64,000 bases of DNA, taken from NCBI GenBank assembly GCA_029945725.1, contig JAQSDB010000011.1, positions 186,001 through 250,000 of the forward strand, written 5' to 3'. This stretch comes from a bacterium. Lineage in GTDB: Bacteria > Pseudomonadota > Gammaproteobacteria > Pseudomonadales > Moraxellaceae. Both the position numbers and the translations under genes were made by a program. Below the pieces are notes generated by a model. The model saw nothing but the letters and a program-made list of their open reading frames with translations, was not told the DNA's origin and ran no database searches. Positions 15,844 through 24,859 of this stretch are shown in pieces (positions within the stretch are counted from its first letter, which is position 1; each line of letters begins with the position of its first letter).

Positions 15844-18216
15844 TTGGAAGCATCAGTCATCTGGTTTCAGGATCTTGGCAAGCATGATGTCGAGCGTGTA
15901 GGCGGCAAGAATGCCTCGCTCGGCGAGATGATCAGCAACCTCGCCCATGCCGGTGTATCCGTGCCTGGCGGCTTCGCGACCACGGCTCAGGCCTATCGTG
16001 ACTTTCTGGAGCAGTCCGGCCTCAACAAGCGCATCAAGGATGTGCTGGATAGCCTGGATGTGGACGATGTGGTGAAGCTGGCCGAAGTGGGCAAGCAGAT
16101 CCGCCAGTGGATCATCGAGACGCCCTTGCTGCCGTCCTTCGAGAAGGAAGTGCGCGAAGCGTTTATCAAGATGGCAGACGGCAATGAGCATATGGCCGTG
16201 GCAGTTCGTTCCTCTGCGACCGCCGAAGACTTGCCTGATGCTTCCTTTGCCGGCCAGCAGGAGACTTTCCTCAACATCCGCGGAATAGACAATGTACTCA
16301 TTGCTATCCGTGAGGTATTCGCTTCGCTGTTTAATGACCGGGCCATTTCCTACCGCGTGCATCAGGGCTTTGAGCACAGCCTCGTCGCTTTGTCTGCCGG
16401 CATTCAGCGCATGGTGCGCTCCGAGACCGGTGCGGCGGGTGTGATGTTTACGCTGGATACCGAGTCCGGCTTTCGTGACGCCATCTTTATTACATCATCC
16501 TATGGCCTGGGTGAAATGGTGGTGCAGGGAGCCGTTAATCCGGATGAGTTTTATGTGCACAAGGTGACACTGGAGGCAGGTCGTCCTGCAATCTTGCGTC
16601 GCAATCTGGGCTCCAAGGCCCAGAAAATGATTTATGGCGCCGACTTCAGCGCCGGCAAGTCCACACACATTGTGGATGTGGACAAGGCAGAGCGTACGCG
16701 TTTTTCCATTACCGATGCTGAAATCACCGAACTGTCCAAGCAGGCCCTGATCATCGAGAAGCATTACGGTTCGCCGATGGATATCGAGTGGGCGAAAGAT
16801 GGTGATGATGGCAAGATTTTCATTGTTCAGGCCCGCCCGGAAACGGTAAAGAGCCGCCAGAATGTCGGCACCATGGAGCGCTACCTGCTCAAGCAGAAGG
16901 GCAGAGTGGTGTGCGAAGGCCGTTCCATTGGCCAGCGCATTGGCTCCGGGGTAGTGCGTGTAGTGCACTCCATCAAGGAAATGGACAAGGTCCAGCCGGG
17001 CGATGTGCTCGTTTCCGACATGACGGATCCGGATTGGGAACCGGTGATGAAGCGTGCCAGCGCCATTGTCACCAATCGTGGTGGCCGGACCTGCCATGCC
17101 GCCATTATTGCGCGTGAGCTGGGTGTGCCTGCCATCGTTGGTTGCGGTAATGCCACGGAAGTGCTGAAAGATGGCATGAGCGTAACGGTATCCTGCGCTG
17201 AGGGTGATACCGGTTTCATTTATGACGGCATGCTGGACTTTGAAATCCAGAAAAACTCGATTGAGTCCATGCCCAAGCTGCCATTTAAAATCATGATGAA
17301 CGTCGGTAATCCTGATCGTGCCTTTGATTTTGCTTCCTTGCCCAATGAAGGCATTGGTCTGGCTCGTCTGGAGTTCATCATTAATCGCATGATTGGTGTG
17401 CACCCGAAGGCGCTGCTGAATTACGACAATCTGCCGCGTGACATCAAGCAGGCTGTGGATGTGCGCTGTTCAGGCTATGCCTCGCCAGTGGATTTTTATG
17501 TCGAGAAGCTGGTGGAGGGGATTGCTACTCTGGCGGCGGCTTTCTATCCCAAAAAGGTGATTGTGCGTATGTCGGACTTCAAGTCCAATGAATACGCCAA
17601 CCTTGTCGGTGGCAAGCTGTATGAGCCGGAAGAAGAAAACCCGATGCTGGGCTTTCGCGGTGCTTCGCGTTATATCTCCGACAATTTCCGTGATTGTTTT
17701 GATCTGGAAGTACGGGCTTTGAAGAAGGTCCGCAATGAAATGGGTCTCACTAATGTAGAAGTGATGATTCCTTTCGTGCGTACTACCGGTGAAGCCAAGC
17801 GCGTGCTTGAGTTGCTGGCCGAGAAGGGGCTCAAGCGTGGTGATAATGGCCTGCGAGTCATCATGATGTGTGAGCTGCCGACCAATGCTTTGCTGGCCGA
17901 TGAGTTCCTCGAACACTTCGATGGCTTCTCTATCGGCTCGAACGATCTGACCCAGCTTACCCTGGGCCTGGATCGTGACTCCGGTATCGTCTCGCACCTG
18001 TTTGATGAGCGTGATCCCGCTGTAAAGTTCCTGCTGGCACGTGCCATTCAGGCTTGCAAGAAAGCCGGAAAGTACATTGGTATCTGTGGCCAGGGTCCTT
18101 CGGACCACCCGGATCTGGCCAAGTGGCTGATGGATCAGGGTATCGACTCCGTATCACTGAATCCGGACTCTGTACTCGATACCTGGTTCTTCCTTGCGGA
18201 GAATCACGGCCAGTAA
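15844..18216 (+). CDS. ppsA: Phosphoenolpyruvate synthase
   Basis: 790 aa from TTG 15844, chosen because AGGGAG at 15831-15836 is 7 nt upstream and the length matches E. coli PpsA. An in-frame ATG at 15826 is the alternative, and the frame stays open to 15571. It converts pyruvate and ATP to PEP, AMP and Pi. Visible are the N-terminal ATP-grasp part ([21 protein letters not shown]), the swivelling phosphohistidine domain ([13 protein letters not shown]) and the C-terminal PEP-binding TIM barrel ([24 protein letters not shown]). It pairs with the divergent ppsR. Confidence 0.95.
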   Translation: MEASVIWFQDLGKHDVERVGGKNASLGEMISNLAHAGVSVPGGFATTAQAYRDFLEQSGLNKRIKDVLDSLDVDDVVKLAEVGKQIRQWIIETPLLPSFEKEVREAFIKMADGNEHMAVAVRSSATAEDLPDASFAGQQETFLNIRGIDNVLIAIREVFASLFNDRAISYRVHQGFEHSLVALSAGIQRMVRSETGAAGVMFTLDTESGFRDAIFITSSYGLGEMVVQGAVNPDEFYVHKVTLEAGRPAILRRNLGSKAQKMIYGADFSAGKSTHIVDVDKAERTRFSITDAEITELSKQALIIEKHYGSPMDIEWAKDGDDGKIFIVQARPETVKSRQNVGTMERYLLKQKGRVVCEGRSIGQRIGSGVVRVVHSIKEMDKVQPGDVLVSDMTDPDWEPVMKRASAIVTNRGGRTCHAAIIARELGVPAIVGCGNATEVLKDGMSVTVSCAEGDTGFIYDGMLDFEIQKNSIESMPKLPFKIMMNVGNPDRAFDFASLPNEGIGLARLEFIINRMIGVHPKALLNYDNLPRDIKQAVDVRCSGYASPVDFYVEKLVEGIATLAAAFYPKKVIVRMSDFKSNEYANLVGGKLYEPEEENPMLGFRGASRYISDNFRDCFDLEVRALKKVRNEMGLTNVEVMIPFVRTTGEAKRVLELLAEKGLKRGDNGLRVIMMCELPTNALLADEFLEHFDGFSIGSNDLTQLTLGLDRDSGIVSHLFDERDPAVKFLLARAIQACKKAGKYIGICGQGPSDHPDLAKWLMDQGIDSVSLNPDSVLDTWFFLAENHGQ

Positions 18217-18232
18217 ATACTGCGCTGTAAAT

Positions 18233-18261
18233 AAAAAAGGCGGATATTTCCCGCCTTTTTT
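18233..18261 (+). terminator. Intrinsic terminator after ppsA
   Basis: A-rich run plus GGCGG / CCGCC stem, 7-nt loop, then six T residues, 17 bp after the ppsA stop. Confidence 0.85.
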
Positions 18262-18369
18262 ATTGCCTGGAAATAAGCTATTTCTGCAAGGGTGAGGCTG
18301 GCGTAGTGCCTGTCTGCTTTTTCCAGGACGATGTGGGCGTTACGACTTTCCACTTACAGGAGCATCTCA

Positions 18370-18678
18370 GTGGCATTTCACCGTCTGGAAAAGCTCATTA
18401 ATCTGCACGATGGTTATCGTCAGTTGTTTCGGGTCGAACATCTTCAGCTTTTGCTTATTCAGGAAAAAGGGCAACGTTATCTCTTGCGTAATATGTGTCC
18501 GCACAAGGGATTTCCTTTGCATACGGGAACCATGACAGGAACGAAGTTGCGCTGCGCGTATCACGCGATCGAATTTGATCTGGCGAGGGCCGGGAGTTGT
18601 GTACAGCATCCTTTGCAGCCGGGAGTGAAAATGTATGCGCTGCTTTACGAAGGAAGTGATGTGGGGGTCGAGTTATGA
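18370..18678 (+). CDS. Small Rieske-type [2Fe-2S] protein
   Basis: 102 aa from GTG 18370, with AGGAG at 18358-18362 seven nt upstream; an ATG at 18331 lacks an SD. A single Rieske domain is present: M-C-P-H-K-G (C-x-H) and R-C-A-Y-H-A (C-x2-H), spaced as in ferredoxin components of ring-hydroxylating oxygenases and NirD-like proteins. There is no signal peptide or TM segment, so it is cytosolic and probably an electron carrier. It is not next to an oxygenase; the nearest redox partner candidate is the P450 about 1.3 kb away on the other strand. It converges on the lytic transglycosylase gene with 18 bp between the stops. Confidence 0.85.
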   Translation: MAFHRLEKLINLHDGYRQLFRVEHLQLLLIQEKGQRYLLRNMCPHKGFPLHTGTMTGTKLRCAYHAIEFDLARAGSCVQHPLQPGVKMYALLYEGSDVGVEL

Positions 18679-18696
18679 GGTACGGCCTTAAACAAG

Positions 18697-19404
18697 CTAA
18701 GTCCGGGCAGGACTAAGTGAGGCTACTGCAGTTGATGAACCACCATAGAGATTACGATAACGGCTCATCACCCGTTTCACATAGTCTCTGGTTTCGGCAA
18801 ATGGCGGAATGCCGCCATATTTCTTCACATTCCCTTCGCCGGAATTGTAGGCAGCCAGAGCCAGTTCCAGACTCTTGTAGCGATCAATCAGGTATTTGAT
18901 GTGGCGCGCGCCGGCCGTGATGTTCTCGTTCGGGTTATAAGCATCAATCACGCCATACATGCCGGCAGTGGAGGGCATCAATTGCATTAGTCCCTGAGCG
19001 CCGGGTTTGGAGTGCGCACGAGGATTGAAGCCTGACTCGGTATGAATAATGGCTTTGATCAGGCCGTGATCGATGTTCTGGGCAAGTGCCGCATGTTTTA
19101 TCAGTTGATCAAACGCATCACGATTTTTGCTGAAGCTTGGGCTGACGGCAAACTCGCTATTGCCCCAGTTCCCGTATTTATGGACATTGGTGTCAGCAAA
19201 CCAAGTAACCTTTTCAAGCGTGTTGTATTGCTTGAAGTTCTCGCCGCGAGGTTTTTTGTGTTCATTGATAATGTTGGTGAAGAGCACGTTCCCGTTGGCG
19301 TCACTAAATTTATAGATGTTCGCCGCCATGGCTGGTAACGGCAAGCCGACCAGCAACATCAGGATGTAAGTAAGGCAGGGCAAGCGCATCTTCAACATCG
19401 CCAT
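18697..19404 (-). CDS. Periplasmic lytic transglycosylase with DUF4124-like N-terminus
   Basis: 235 aa. The signal peptide ends near P-A-M-A-A. A short N-I-Y-K-F-S-D-A-N-G-N-V-L-F-T-N segment of DUF4124 type follows, then a family-1 SLT domain: H-T-E123-S-G-F (catalytic Glu), G-L-M-Q-L-M-P-S-T-A and A-Y-N-S-G-E-G-N-V. It would cleave peptidoglycan glycan strands with formation of 1,6-anhydro-muramyl products. The length fits the small SLT proteins of Pseudomonadales. Several in-frame ATGs (19404, 19398, 19389) leave the exact start open. A striking inverted repeat lies about 60 bp upstream. Confidence 0.9.
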   Translation of the reverse strand: MAMLKMRLPCLTYILMLLVGLPLPAMAANIYKFSDANGNVLFTNIINEHKKPRGENFKQYNTLEKVTWFADTNVHKYGNWGNSEFAVSPSFSKNRDAFDQLIKHAALAQNIDHGLIKAIIHTESGFNPRAHSKPGAQGLMQLMPSTAGMYGVIDAYNPNENITAGARHIKYLIDRYKSLELALAAYNSGEGNVKKYGGIPPFAETRDYVKRVMSRYRNLYGGSSTAVASLSPART

Positions 19405-19463
19405 GGTGGTAGGGGTATCACCAAACAGGATTGTGCCTTGTGAGGCGGGGGTGGGTAAACCCG

Positions 19464-19498
19464 TTCATATAGTCCCTTTCCTTGGGAGACTATATGAA
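19464..19498. repeat. 11-bp inverted repeat upstream of the lytic transglycosylase
   Basis: TTCATATAGTC and GACTATATGAA form a perfect 11-bp dyad around a 13-nt centre, with possible inner CC/GG pairing. Each arm contains a TATAGT hexamer, so it could be a symmetric operator over a promoter or a hairpin. It is 60 bp upstream of the ATG at 19404. Confidence 0.55.
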
Positions 19499-19635
19499 AA
19501 TCAATAAAAAACAATAGCTTGCCATGATCTTCCATGATGACGCCTGGCCTTTCTGTTCGACAGGGTGGCATTCCGGCCCGAGGAACGGGAAGTTGCGGGT
19601 ATTACGCATAGGCACCGACACACAAGCTTATTACA

Positions 19636-19944
19636 ATGCTTTCATCATCATGCACGCAGACATTCATGGAAGAAGCTCTGTACCGGGTTATTATCACTGG
19701 GCATCCGCTGGGATGTGTGTCCCGGCACCACGCCATTTCTGCTTTTGCCAATCTCTTCAGCATTTCATATGAAGAGGCCATTCTCCGTTTTCATCATGCG
19801 CCCTGTGTGGTCAGGGGACGTCTGAGCCAGATACAGGCAGAGAAGTACTGCCGGGTAATGCAGCGTATGGGTATCCAGTGTGGACACGAGGCGGATGAGT
19901 CGACGCCCGAGCCGCCTGGTATTTATCCCCGACTCCGTGATTGA
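19636..19944 (+). CDS. Small conserved protein of unknown function
   Basis: 102 aa. The core (residues 12-80: L-Y-R-V-I-I-T-G, A-N-L-F-S-I-S-Y-E-E-A, then A-E-K-Y-C-R-V-M-Q-R-M-G-I-Q-C) has the beta-alpha-alpha-beta pattern of the ~70-residue domain found at the N-terminus of many gammaproteobacterial RDD/DUF805-type proteins ('Y-x-V-x-x-T-G ... A-E-x-Y-x-x-x-L-x-x-A-G'). No TM segment is present, so the domain stands alone. The start is uncertain: ATG 19636 or ATG 19666, neither with a good SD. It ends just before a shared bidirectional terminator. Confidence 0.5.
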   Translation: MLSSSCTQTFMEEALYRVIITGHPLGCVSRHHAISAFANLFSISYEEAILRFHHAPCVVRGRLSQIQAEKYCRVMQRMGIQCGHEADESTPEPPGIYPRLRD

Positions 19945-19961
19945 AGTTGATCTTTCTGTAT

Positions 19962-19991
19962 AAAAAAACGCCGGCTTGCCGGCGTTTTTTT
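19962..19991. terminator. Bidirectional intrinsic terminator
   Basis: A7-CGCCGG-CTTG-CCGGCG-T7. It serves the small protein gene on the plus strand and overlaps the stop codon of the P450 gene on the minus strand. Confidence 0.85.
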
Positions 19992-21324
19992 ATAGCTTGA
20001 ACAGTTGCACCGGCAGGCCGTCGCGTGGCTTGGCAATGGGGACGAGCTGATAGGGCATCTTGTAGTCGGCCGGGATTTCCCAGCGATAACGCAGCAATAC
20101 TTGATGCATGATGCTTTTGACCTGCAGATTGGCAAAGTGCTGCCCCAGGCACATATGGGCACCCCCTCCGAAAGGAATCCACTGGAACATATGTTTTTTG
20201 TGTTCGGCCCGGGCCGGTGAAAAGCGCTCAGGGTCAAACTTGCCTGGCTGGCTCCAGTATTCGGGCATGTTATGGGTGTGGATGGGGACGATGCCGATGG
20301 TGGTGCCCTTGTGCAACAGGTGCCCGTTAAACGTGCAGTCCTTGACGACCTGCCGCGGCATTGAGGTCAGGGGAGGGTAGAGGCGCAAGGCCTCTTTCAT
20401 TGCCCAATCCAGTCCTTCCATTTTATCCAGGTCTTCAAATTCCAGATGATTTTTGCCGACACGGAGGCTTTCATCGCGCAGCCGTTCCTGCCATTCCGGA
20501 TGTTTTGCCAGGGCATAAAAAAGTGTGGTGAGGGTGGAGGTGGTGGTGTCGTGAGCCGCCATCATGAGGAAGATCATGTGATCGACCACTTCCTTGTCGC
20601 TGAAGCGCCCGCCATCTTCATCAGTGGCATGACAGAACTGGCTGAAGAAATCGGGAGTTTCAGTGGTGCGTTTTTTGGGCAGCAGCCTCTGGAAGTACTC
20701 TTCCAGAAACCGTCGTGCCTTCATGCCTTTCCACATATTGAACGGCGGCAGTGGATAACGGATATAGGCCAGTGAGGCTTCGACAGTATCAATAAAGGCG
20801 CGATTAACCTTGTCGGCGGAGGCATCCTGGGCTTCGCCCATGAAAATCCCGGTGGCCAGATTCAGGGTGAGCTGTTTGATGTTGGTAAAAACTGAAAATT
20901 TTCGCTGTGCCTGCCATGCGGCAATGCCGCTCTCAATACGCGGATTCATGGCCTTGAGATAAGCAGTGAGAGCGGGTTTTTTGAACGCTTGTTGCATGAT
21001 GCGGCGCTGAAAGCGGTGTGCCGGATCATCCATGGACATGATGGCGCCGGGAAAAACCTTGCCGATGTAGTAGTCCCAGCCGCCATGGCTGGAGAAATTC
21101 CCTTCACGATCCTGCAGTACAAACTGATTGGCTTCGGGGCCCAGCATCAGCACAAAATTAGTACCCATGACACGTGTATCAATCAGCGGGCCATGTTTTT
21201 TCTCCAGCATTTCTGCCAGCGCCTGCGGGTCGCGCATGAACTCGCCTACATAGCCCAGGACCGGACGCCCCTTGTCTTTGGGAATGCTGGAGAGGTTTGT
21301 GGCAAGTGACGAAGTGTTGGACAT
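19990..21324 (-). CDS. Cytochrome P450
   Basis: 444 aa from ATG 21324 (AAGGA 7 nt upstream); the open frame reaches 21411 but without an SD. All P450 landmarks are present: I-helix M-A-A-H-D-T-T-T (about residues 255-262), E311-A-L-R314 (ExxR), P-E-R-F, and the heme loop F-G-G-G-A-H-M-C392-L-G. There is no membrane anchor or fused reductase, so it is a soluble bacterial class I enzyme that needs a ferredoxin and reductase. The substrate cannot be read; the general look is closer to CYP51/sterol-like bacterial P450s than to P450cam. A single Rieske protein lies nearby, but Rieske proteins are not the usual P450 partners. Confidence 0.92.
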   Translation of the reverse strand: MSNTSSLATNLSSIPKDKGRPVLGYVGEFMRDPQALAEMLEKKHGPLIDTRVMGTNFVLMLGPEANQFVLQDREGNFSSHGGWDYYIGKVFPGAIMSMDDPAHRFQRRIMQQAFKKPALTAYLKAMNPRIESGIAAWQAQRKFSVFTNIKQLTLNLATGIFMGEAQDASADKVNRAFIDTVEASLAYIRYPLPPFNMWKGMKARRFLEEYFQRLLPKKRTTETPDFFSQFCHATDEDGGRFSDKEVVDHMIFLMMAAHDTTTSTLTTLFYALAKHPEWQERLRDESLRVGKNHLEFEDLDKMEGLDWAMKEALRLYPPLTSMPRQVVKDCTFNGHLLHKGTTIGIVPIHTHNMPEYWSQPGKFDPERFSPARAEHKKHMFQWIPFGGGAHMCLGQHFANLQVKSIMHQVLLRYRWEIPADYKMPYQLVPIAKPRDGLPVQLFKL

Positions 21325-22591
21325 TGCGTTTCCTTCAGGCTGTCGCTGCGGAGGGGGGAGTTGATATCGAGCCCTCATGCTTTTGGGGCAAGGATAGTGT
21401 TTAGAGTACAAGCTCTAATTTGACCTTATGGTCATTGGTGATGGCAAGGGCTCTTTCTGGAAATTTTCGTGGAACAAAAGGGCTGGTAATCCGGTGAGGT
21501 TGTTCATTAATTCCGCAAGAGAAGGGGAGGGTGATGGCATTGCTTATCGACTTGTTACAGCGTTACGGGCTTTGCGGAAGGCTACTTGAGAGTTTACTTT
21601 AAGTTTTCTCAGCAATAAGCGCTAAGTGTGTTCCACGCGGCAGGTTATGCACTCTGTAGGACAGTTGCGATATTTACGATATGGCTTGACAAAAAACCTT
21701 GGCAATTTCCTGGCGGCCTCTCTGTATGAAAAATAAGCCGATGATTTTATTGGATATTATGGCTGTGATGAAAAAATCATCAAACTGTAGCGAAGGCCCG
21801 TGTCATGGGGCTTCCGGAGCTCCGGGTGAATCCTGTACACATATTTATCCACAGAAAATGTGGACAGAGTTTTCCTAGAAATGACATGAGCTTGCTCAGT
21901 AATCAGCCAGGTCTTGTGGCGAGCACCCGGAGTTTGTGTTTCTGGTGGATTTCATGGTCGTACCGGCAGCCACTTTGACCTCATGACGAGGCTCTTGTCC
22001 GGTTCCATGGTCGTGGATGGAAGGACTCACGGCGATTGACCGGCCTCAGGAAGGGTTGCACAAACATCACTGGGGCGAGTCACAGGGGAGTCCTTGATGA
22101 ATTCTGCGCGAGGGCTGTCCCGAGCAGCGATTGGATAACGCCGGGTCGTGCGTTGCCGGCGAGGCTGCTGGTTCAGCTTCGGCAATACTTCCCGCGTATC
22201 GGCAAGGCCTGATCTGGCGTGGCCGGGCGATTGAGCTGCCGGCTGGGGTCGCGGGCACCGGTCTTCATGGGCTTTGTTCGGCCGCATATTGTTGTGTGTA
22301 TGTTTTAATATATAAAACAATTAGTTATTGTTTAAACATAAAGTAATACTTTTACATTTATGCCAGTGATTTGTTCAAGTAAAAGGCCGCGCCTGCAGCT
22401 TTTAGCGGTGTCATGCCAATACCACGGTTTGTTTCTGCCCATGATATCGGTGCCCTCCAGCGGTTGTACGGTGAGCGTGTCCGTTGCTGACCGGGTTCAT
22501 GCGTTGCTTTCTCCTCGCCATTTTGACCCTGCCTGTATCTCTACTTGCAGGTGCCTTCATGCCATCATGCGCGCCTTAAAGAGGAGGCGGC
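21325..22591. other. 1.27-kb region without a supported gene
   Basis: No frame on either strand looks coding; the best (22027-22320 minus) is Arg/Pro/Ala-rich with no SD and no recognisable motif. The region holds a consensus DnaA box, a TGTACA hexamer at 21834-21839, a small hairpin TGATGA-A5-TCATCA (21766-21782) and an AT-rich stretch (22290-22356). That stretch contains the dyad AAACAAT-N5-ATTGTTT (22315-22333) and GTTTAAAC. It could carry promoters for the P450 and spmAB genes or a non-coding RNA. Confidence 0.4.
21845..21864. promoter_or_regulatory. DnaA-box-like dyad (TTATCCACA ... TGTGGA)
   Basis: TTATCCACA at 21845-21853 is a perfect consensus DnaA box. Five bases later TGTGGA (21859-21864) gives an inverted, degenerate second box (CTGTCCACA on the minus strand, two mismatches). 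The surrounding DNA is gene-free. Confidence 0.5.
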
Positions 22592-23824
22592 ATGCTGAAC
22601 CGGATATGGCTGGGTCTTTTTCTGATCGCGTTTGTGGTGTCACTGCTGCAGGCGACGCTGGGGGGGCAGCCAGAAATTTTTTCGATGGTGGTCGATGCCA
22701 GCTTCAAGGCTGCCAAAATGGCAGTGGAGGTTTCGATCGGTTTGATCGGCTTGCTCTGTCTCTGGCTTGGCCTGTTCCAGATTGCCGAGAAGGCGGGCCT
22801 GATTGAAAAAATGGCCTGGCTGTTGACGCCGCTGTTCGCCCGTCTCATGCCGGAAGTACCCGCAGGGCATCCTGCGATTGGTTCCGTTACCATGAATCTT
22901 GCCGCCAACATGCTGGGTCTGGATAACGCCGCTACACCGCTTGGCCTCAAGGCCATGCGTGACTTGCAGACACTCAATCCTGATCCAGAAACGGCGACCA
23001 ACGCGCAAATCCTGTTTCTGGTACTGAACACCGCTTCCGTGACGCTGATCCCGGTCACCATTTTCCTCTATCGGGCGCAATTTGGCGCCGCCAATCCGGC
23101 CAGTGTTTTTGTCCCCATCCTGATCTCCAGCGCTGCCGGCACCCTGGGAGGCGTATTGCTCACGGCCTGGCTGCAAAAGCTGCGGATATGGGATCGCGTG
23201 GTCCTTGCCTATGTTGCGGGGCTGGCGTTGTTCATGGGGGCGATGGTGGCGGCCGTCATTACTGCTCCGCCGGCGATGCTGGGTGTGCGTTCGGCCTTTA
23301 TCGGTAACCTGCTGCTGTTTTCCGTGATCGTGGTGTTTCTGCTGGCGGGCTGGCGCCGTGGCATTGATGTCTACGACACCTTTATTACGGGTGCCAGGCA
23401 GGGCTTTGAGGTCGGCATCAGCCTGATTCCGTTTCTGGTGGCCATGCTGGTGGCGATTGCCGTGTTTCGTGCCAGCGGGGCGCTTGAAGCCATCCTCAAT
23501 GGCATTGCGATGGCTCTGGGGGCGCTCGGGCTGAATACGGATTTTGTGCCGGCCTTGCCGACGGCTTTCATGAAGTCACTTTCCGGCTCCGGGGCCCGCG
23601 CCATGATGCTGGAGACCTTCCAGCATTACGGAGTCGACTCTTTCCCCGGCTATGTCGCGGCCATTGTGCAGGGTTCCTCGGAAACGACCTTGTATGTGCT
23701 GGCCGTTTATTTTGGGTCGGTCGGCATAAGACGTGAACGTTATGCGCTGGCCTGCGGGCTCTTTGCTGATCTGGTCAGTGTGGTCGTTGCCATCCTGGTG
23801 GCCTACTGGTTTTTCCATGCCTGA
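22592..23824 (+). CDS. Fused SpmA-SpmB (spore maturation protein-like, nucleoside-recognition/Gate domain) membrane protein
   Basis: 410 aa with a strong SD (GAGGAGG) 6 to 10 nt before the ATG. The N-terminal half carries the SpmA signature N-M-L-G-L-D-N-A-A-T-P-L-G-L-K-A-M. The C-terminal half carries the SpmB-type G-x-S-E-T-T-L-Y-V-L-A-V-Y-F-G-S-V-G-I-R-R. About 10 TM segments are present. In Firmicutes the two are separate sporulation genes; fused versions occur in many non-sporulating Gram-negatives, where function is unknown. Gate domains are thought to form small-molecule transport or gating modules. It is transcribed in the same direction as the ParA-like gene, 175 bp downstream. Confidence 0.88.
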   Translation: MLNRIWLGLFLIAFVVSLLQATLGGQPEIFSMVVDASFKAAKMAVEVSIGLIGLLCLWLGLFQIAEKAGLIEKMAWLLTPLFARLMPEVPAGHPAIGSVTMNLAANMLGLDNAATPLGLKAMRDLQTLNPDPETATNAQILFLVLNTASVTLIPVTIFLYRAQFGAANPASVFVPILISSAAGTLGGVLLTAWLQKLRIWDRVVLAYVAGLALFMGAMVAAVITAPPAMLGVRSAFIGNLLLFSVIVVFLLAGWRRGIDVYDTFITGARQGFEVGISLIPFLVAMLVAIAVFRASGALEAILNGIAMALGALGLNTDFVPALPTAFMKSLSGSGARAMMLETFQHYGVDSFPGYVAAIVQGSSETTLYVLAVYFGSVGIRRERYALACGLFADLVSVVVAILVAYWFFHA

Positions 23825-23999
23825 GTCCGGCGTAGCTCCGCTGCTGTTGGGCAGGTTGGCGGCAAAGACGGTCCGGAAGGTCATAATGGTCGTTTCATGA
23901 GGATGGCCGTGCCGCTACAATCCGGCCTCTGTTGGTTTGGCTGATTCAGGCCATCACCGCACGGGTAGTCACTGCATTAGTAGTCAGGGGGAATCAGGG

Positions 24000-24788
24000 A
24001 TGCGTCGCGTAATTTTCAATCAGAAGGGCGGAGTAGGGAAATCCAGCATTACCGTGAATCTGGCGGCCATCAGCGCAGCTCAGGGTAAAAGGACTCTGGT
24101 GGTGGATCTGGATCCGCAATGCAATGCCAGCCAGTACCTGCTCGGTGAAGCGGCCGAGTTCTCGCGTGACAAGGCCGAACTCTCCCCCAATATCGGGCAG
24201 TTTTTTGCACAGACCCTGTCCTTCAGCCTGAAGGAAAAGCCGATCTCCGAGTATGTGCACAAAACTCCGTATGAAAACCTGCATGTGATTCCGTCCAATC
24301 CCGAGCTGGGCGAGATCGAGCACCTGCTGCAAAGCAAGCACAAGATATTCAAGCTGGCCGCTTCGCTCAAAGCCCTGGGCGGCACGTATGACGCCATTTA
24401 TATTGATACGCCTCCGGCGTTTAATTTTTACACGCTCTCGGCCCTGATTGCGGCTCAACGCTGCCTGATTCCGTTCGACTGTGATGCGTTTTCGCGCCGT
24501 GCCCTCTATACCTTGCTGGAAAACGTGGGAGAGGCTCGTGCCGATCACAATGACGAGCTGGAAGTGGAGGGCATCATCGTCAACCAGTTCCAGCCACGCG
24601 CCAGTTTGCCGGTGAAGCTGGTCGAGGAGTTGCGTGCGGAAGGCCTGCCCATTCTGAGGTCTCCATTGTCATCGTCGGTCATCATGAAAGAGTCGCATGA
24701 GCGTTCATTGCCGCTGATTCATCTGTCGCCAAAGCACAAGCTCACCGAGGAGTATGTCGCTCTCTATCACGAGCTTAATCCGGCCTGA
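24000..24788 (+). CDS. ParA/MinD-family P-loop ATPase (orphan)
   Basis: 262 aa from ATG 24000, with AGGGGG upstream. The deviant Walker A F-N-Q-K-G-G-V-G-K-S-S is at residues 6-16, D-L-D-P-Q-C-N-A-S is the A' motif, and I-D-T-P-P-A-F-N is Walker B. It lacks the N-terminal HTH of plasmid ParA. No parB follows, so it is an orphan ParA of the chromosomal type that positions cellular cargo or acts with an unlinked partner. It ends before a bidirectional terminator shared with phrB. Confidence 0.85.
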   Translation: MRRVIFNQKGGVGKSSITVNLAAISAAQGKRTLVVDLDPQCNASQYLLGEAAEFSRDKAELSPNIGQFFAQTLSFSLKEKPISEYVHKTPYENLHVIPSNPELGEIEHLLQSKHKIFKLAASLKALGGTYDAIYIDTPPAFNFYTLSALIAAQRCLIPFDCDAFSRRALYTLLENVGEARADHNDELEVEGIIVNQFQPRASLPVKLVEELRAEGLPILRSPLSSSVIMKESHERSLPLIHLSPKHKLTEEYVALYHELNPA

Positions 24789-24808
24789 CCCCGATACGCA
24801 CTGAAACC

Positions 24809-24834
24809 AAAAGCCGCCCCCGGGCGGCTTTTTT
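24809..24834. terminator. Bidirectional intrinsic terminator
   Basis: AAAA-GCCGCC-CCCG-GGCGGC-TTTTTT between the convergent parA-like gene and the photolyase gene. Confidence 0.85.
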
Positions 24835-24859
24835 CATGGGCTGGTGTTGGGCGGGAAAC

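Noticed and set aside
21325-22591. Replication origin (oriC)
   Set aside because: Only one perfect DnaA box plus one degenerate box was found, with no dnaA, dnaN, gidA or parB genes nearby.
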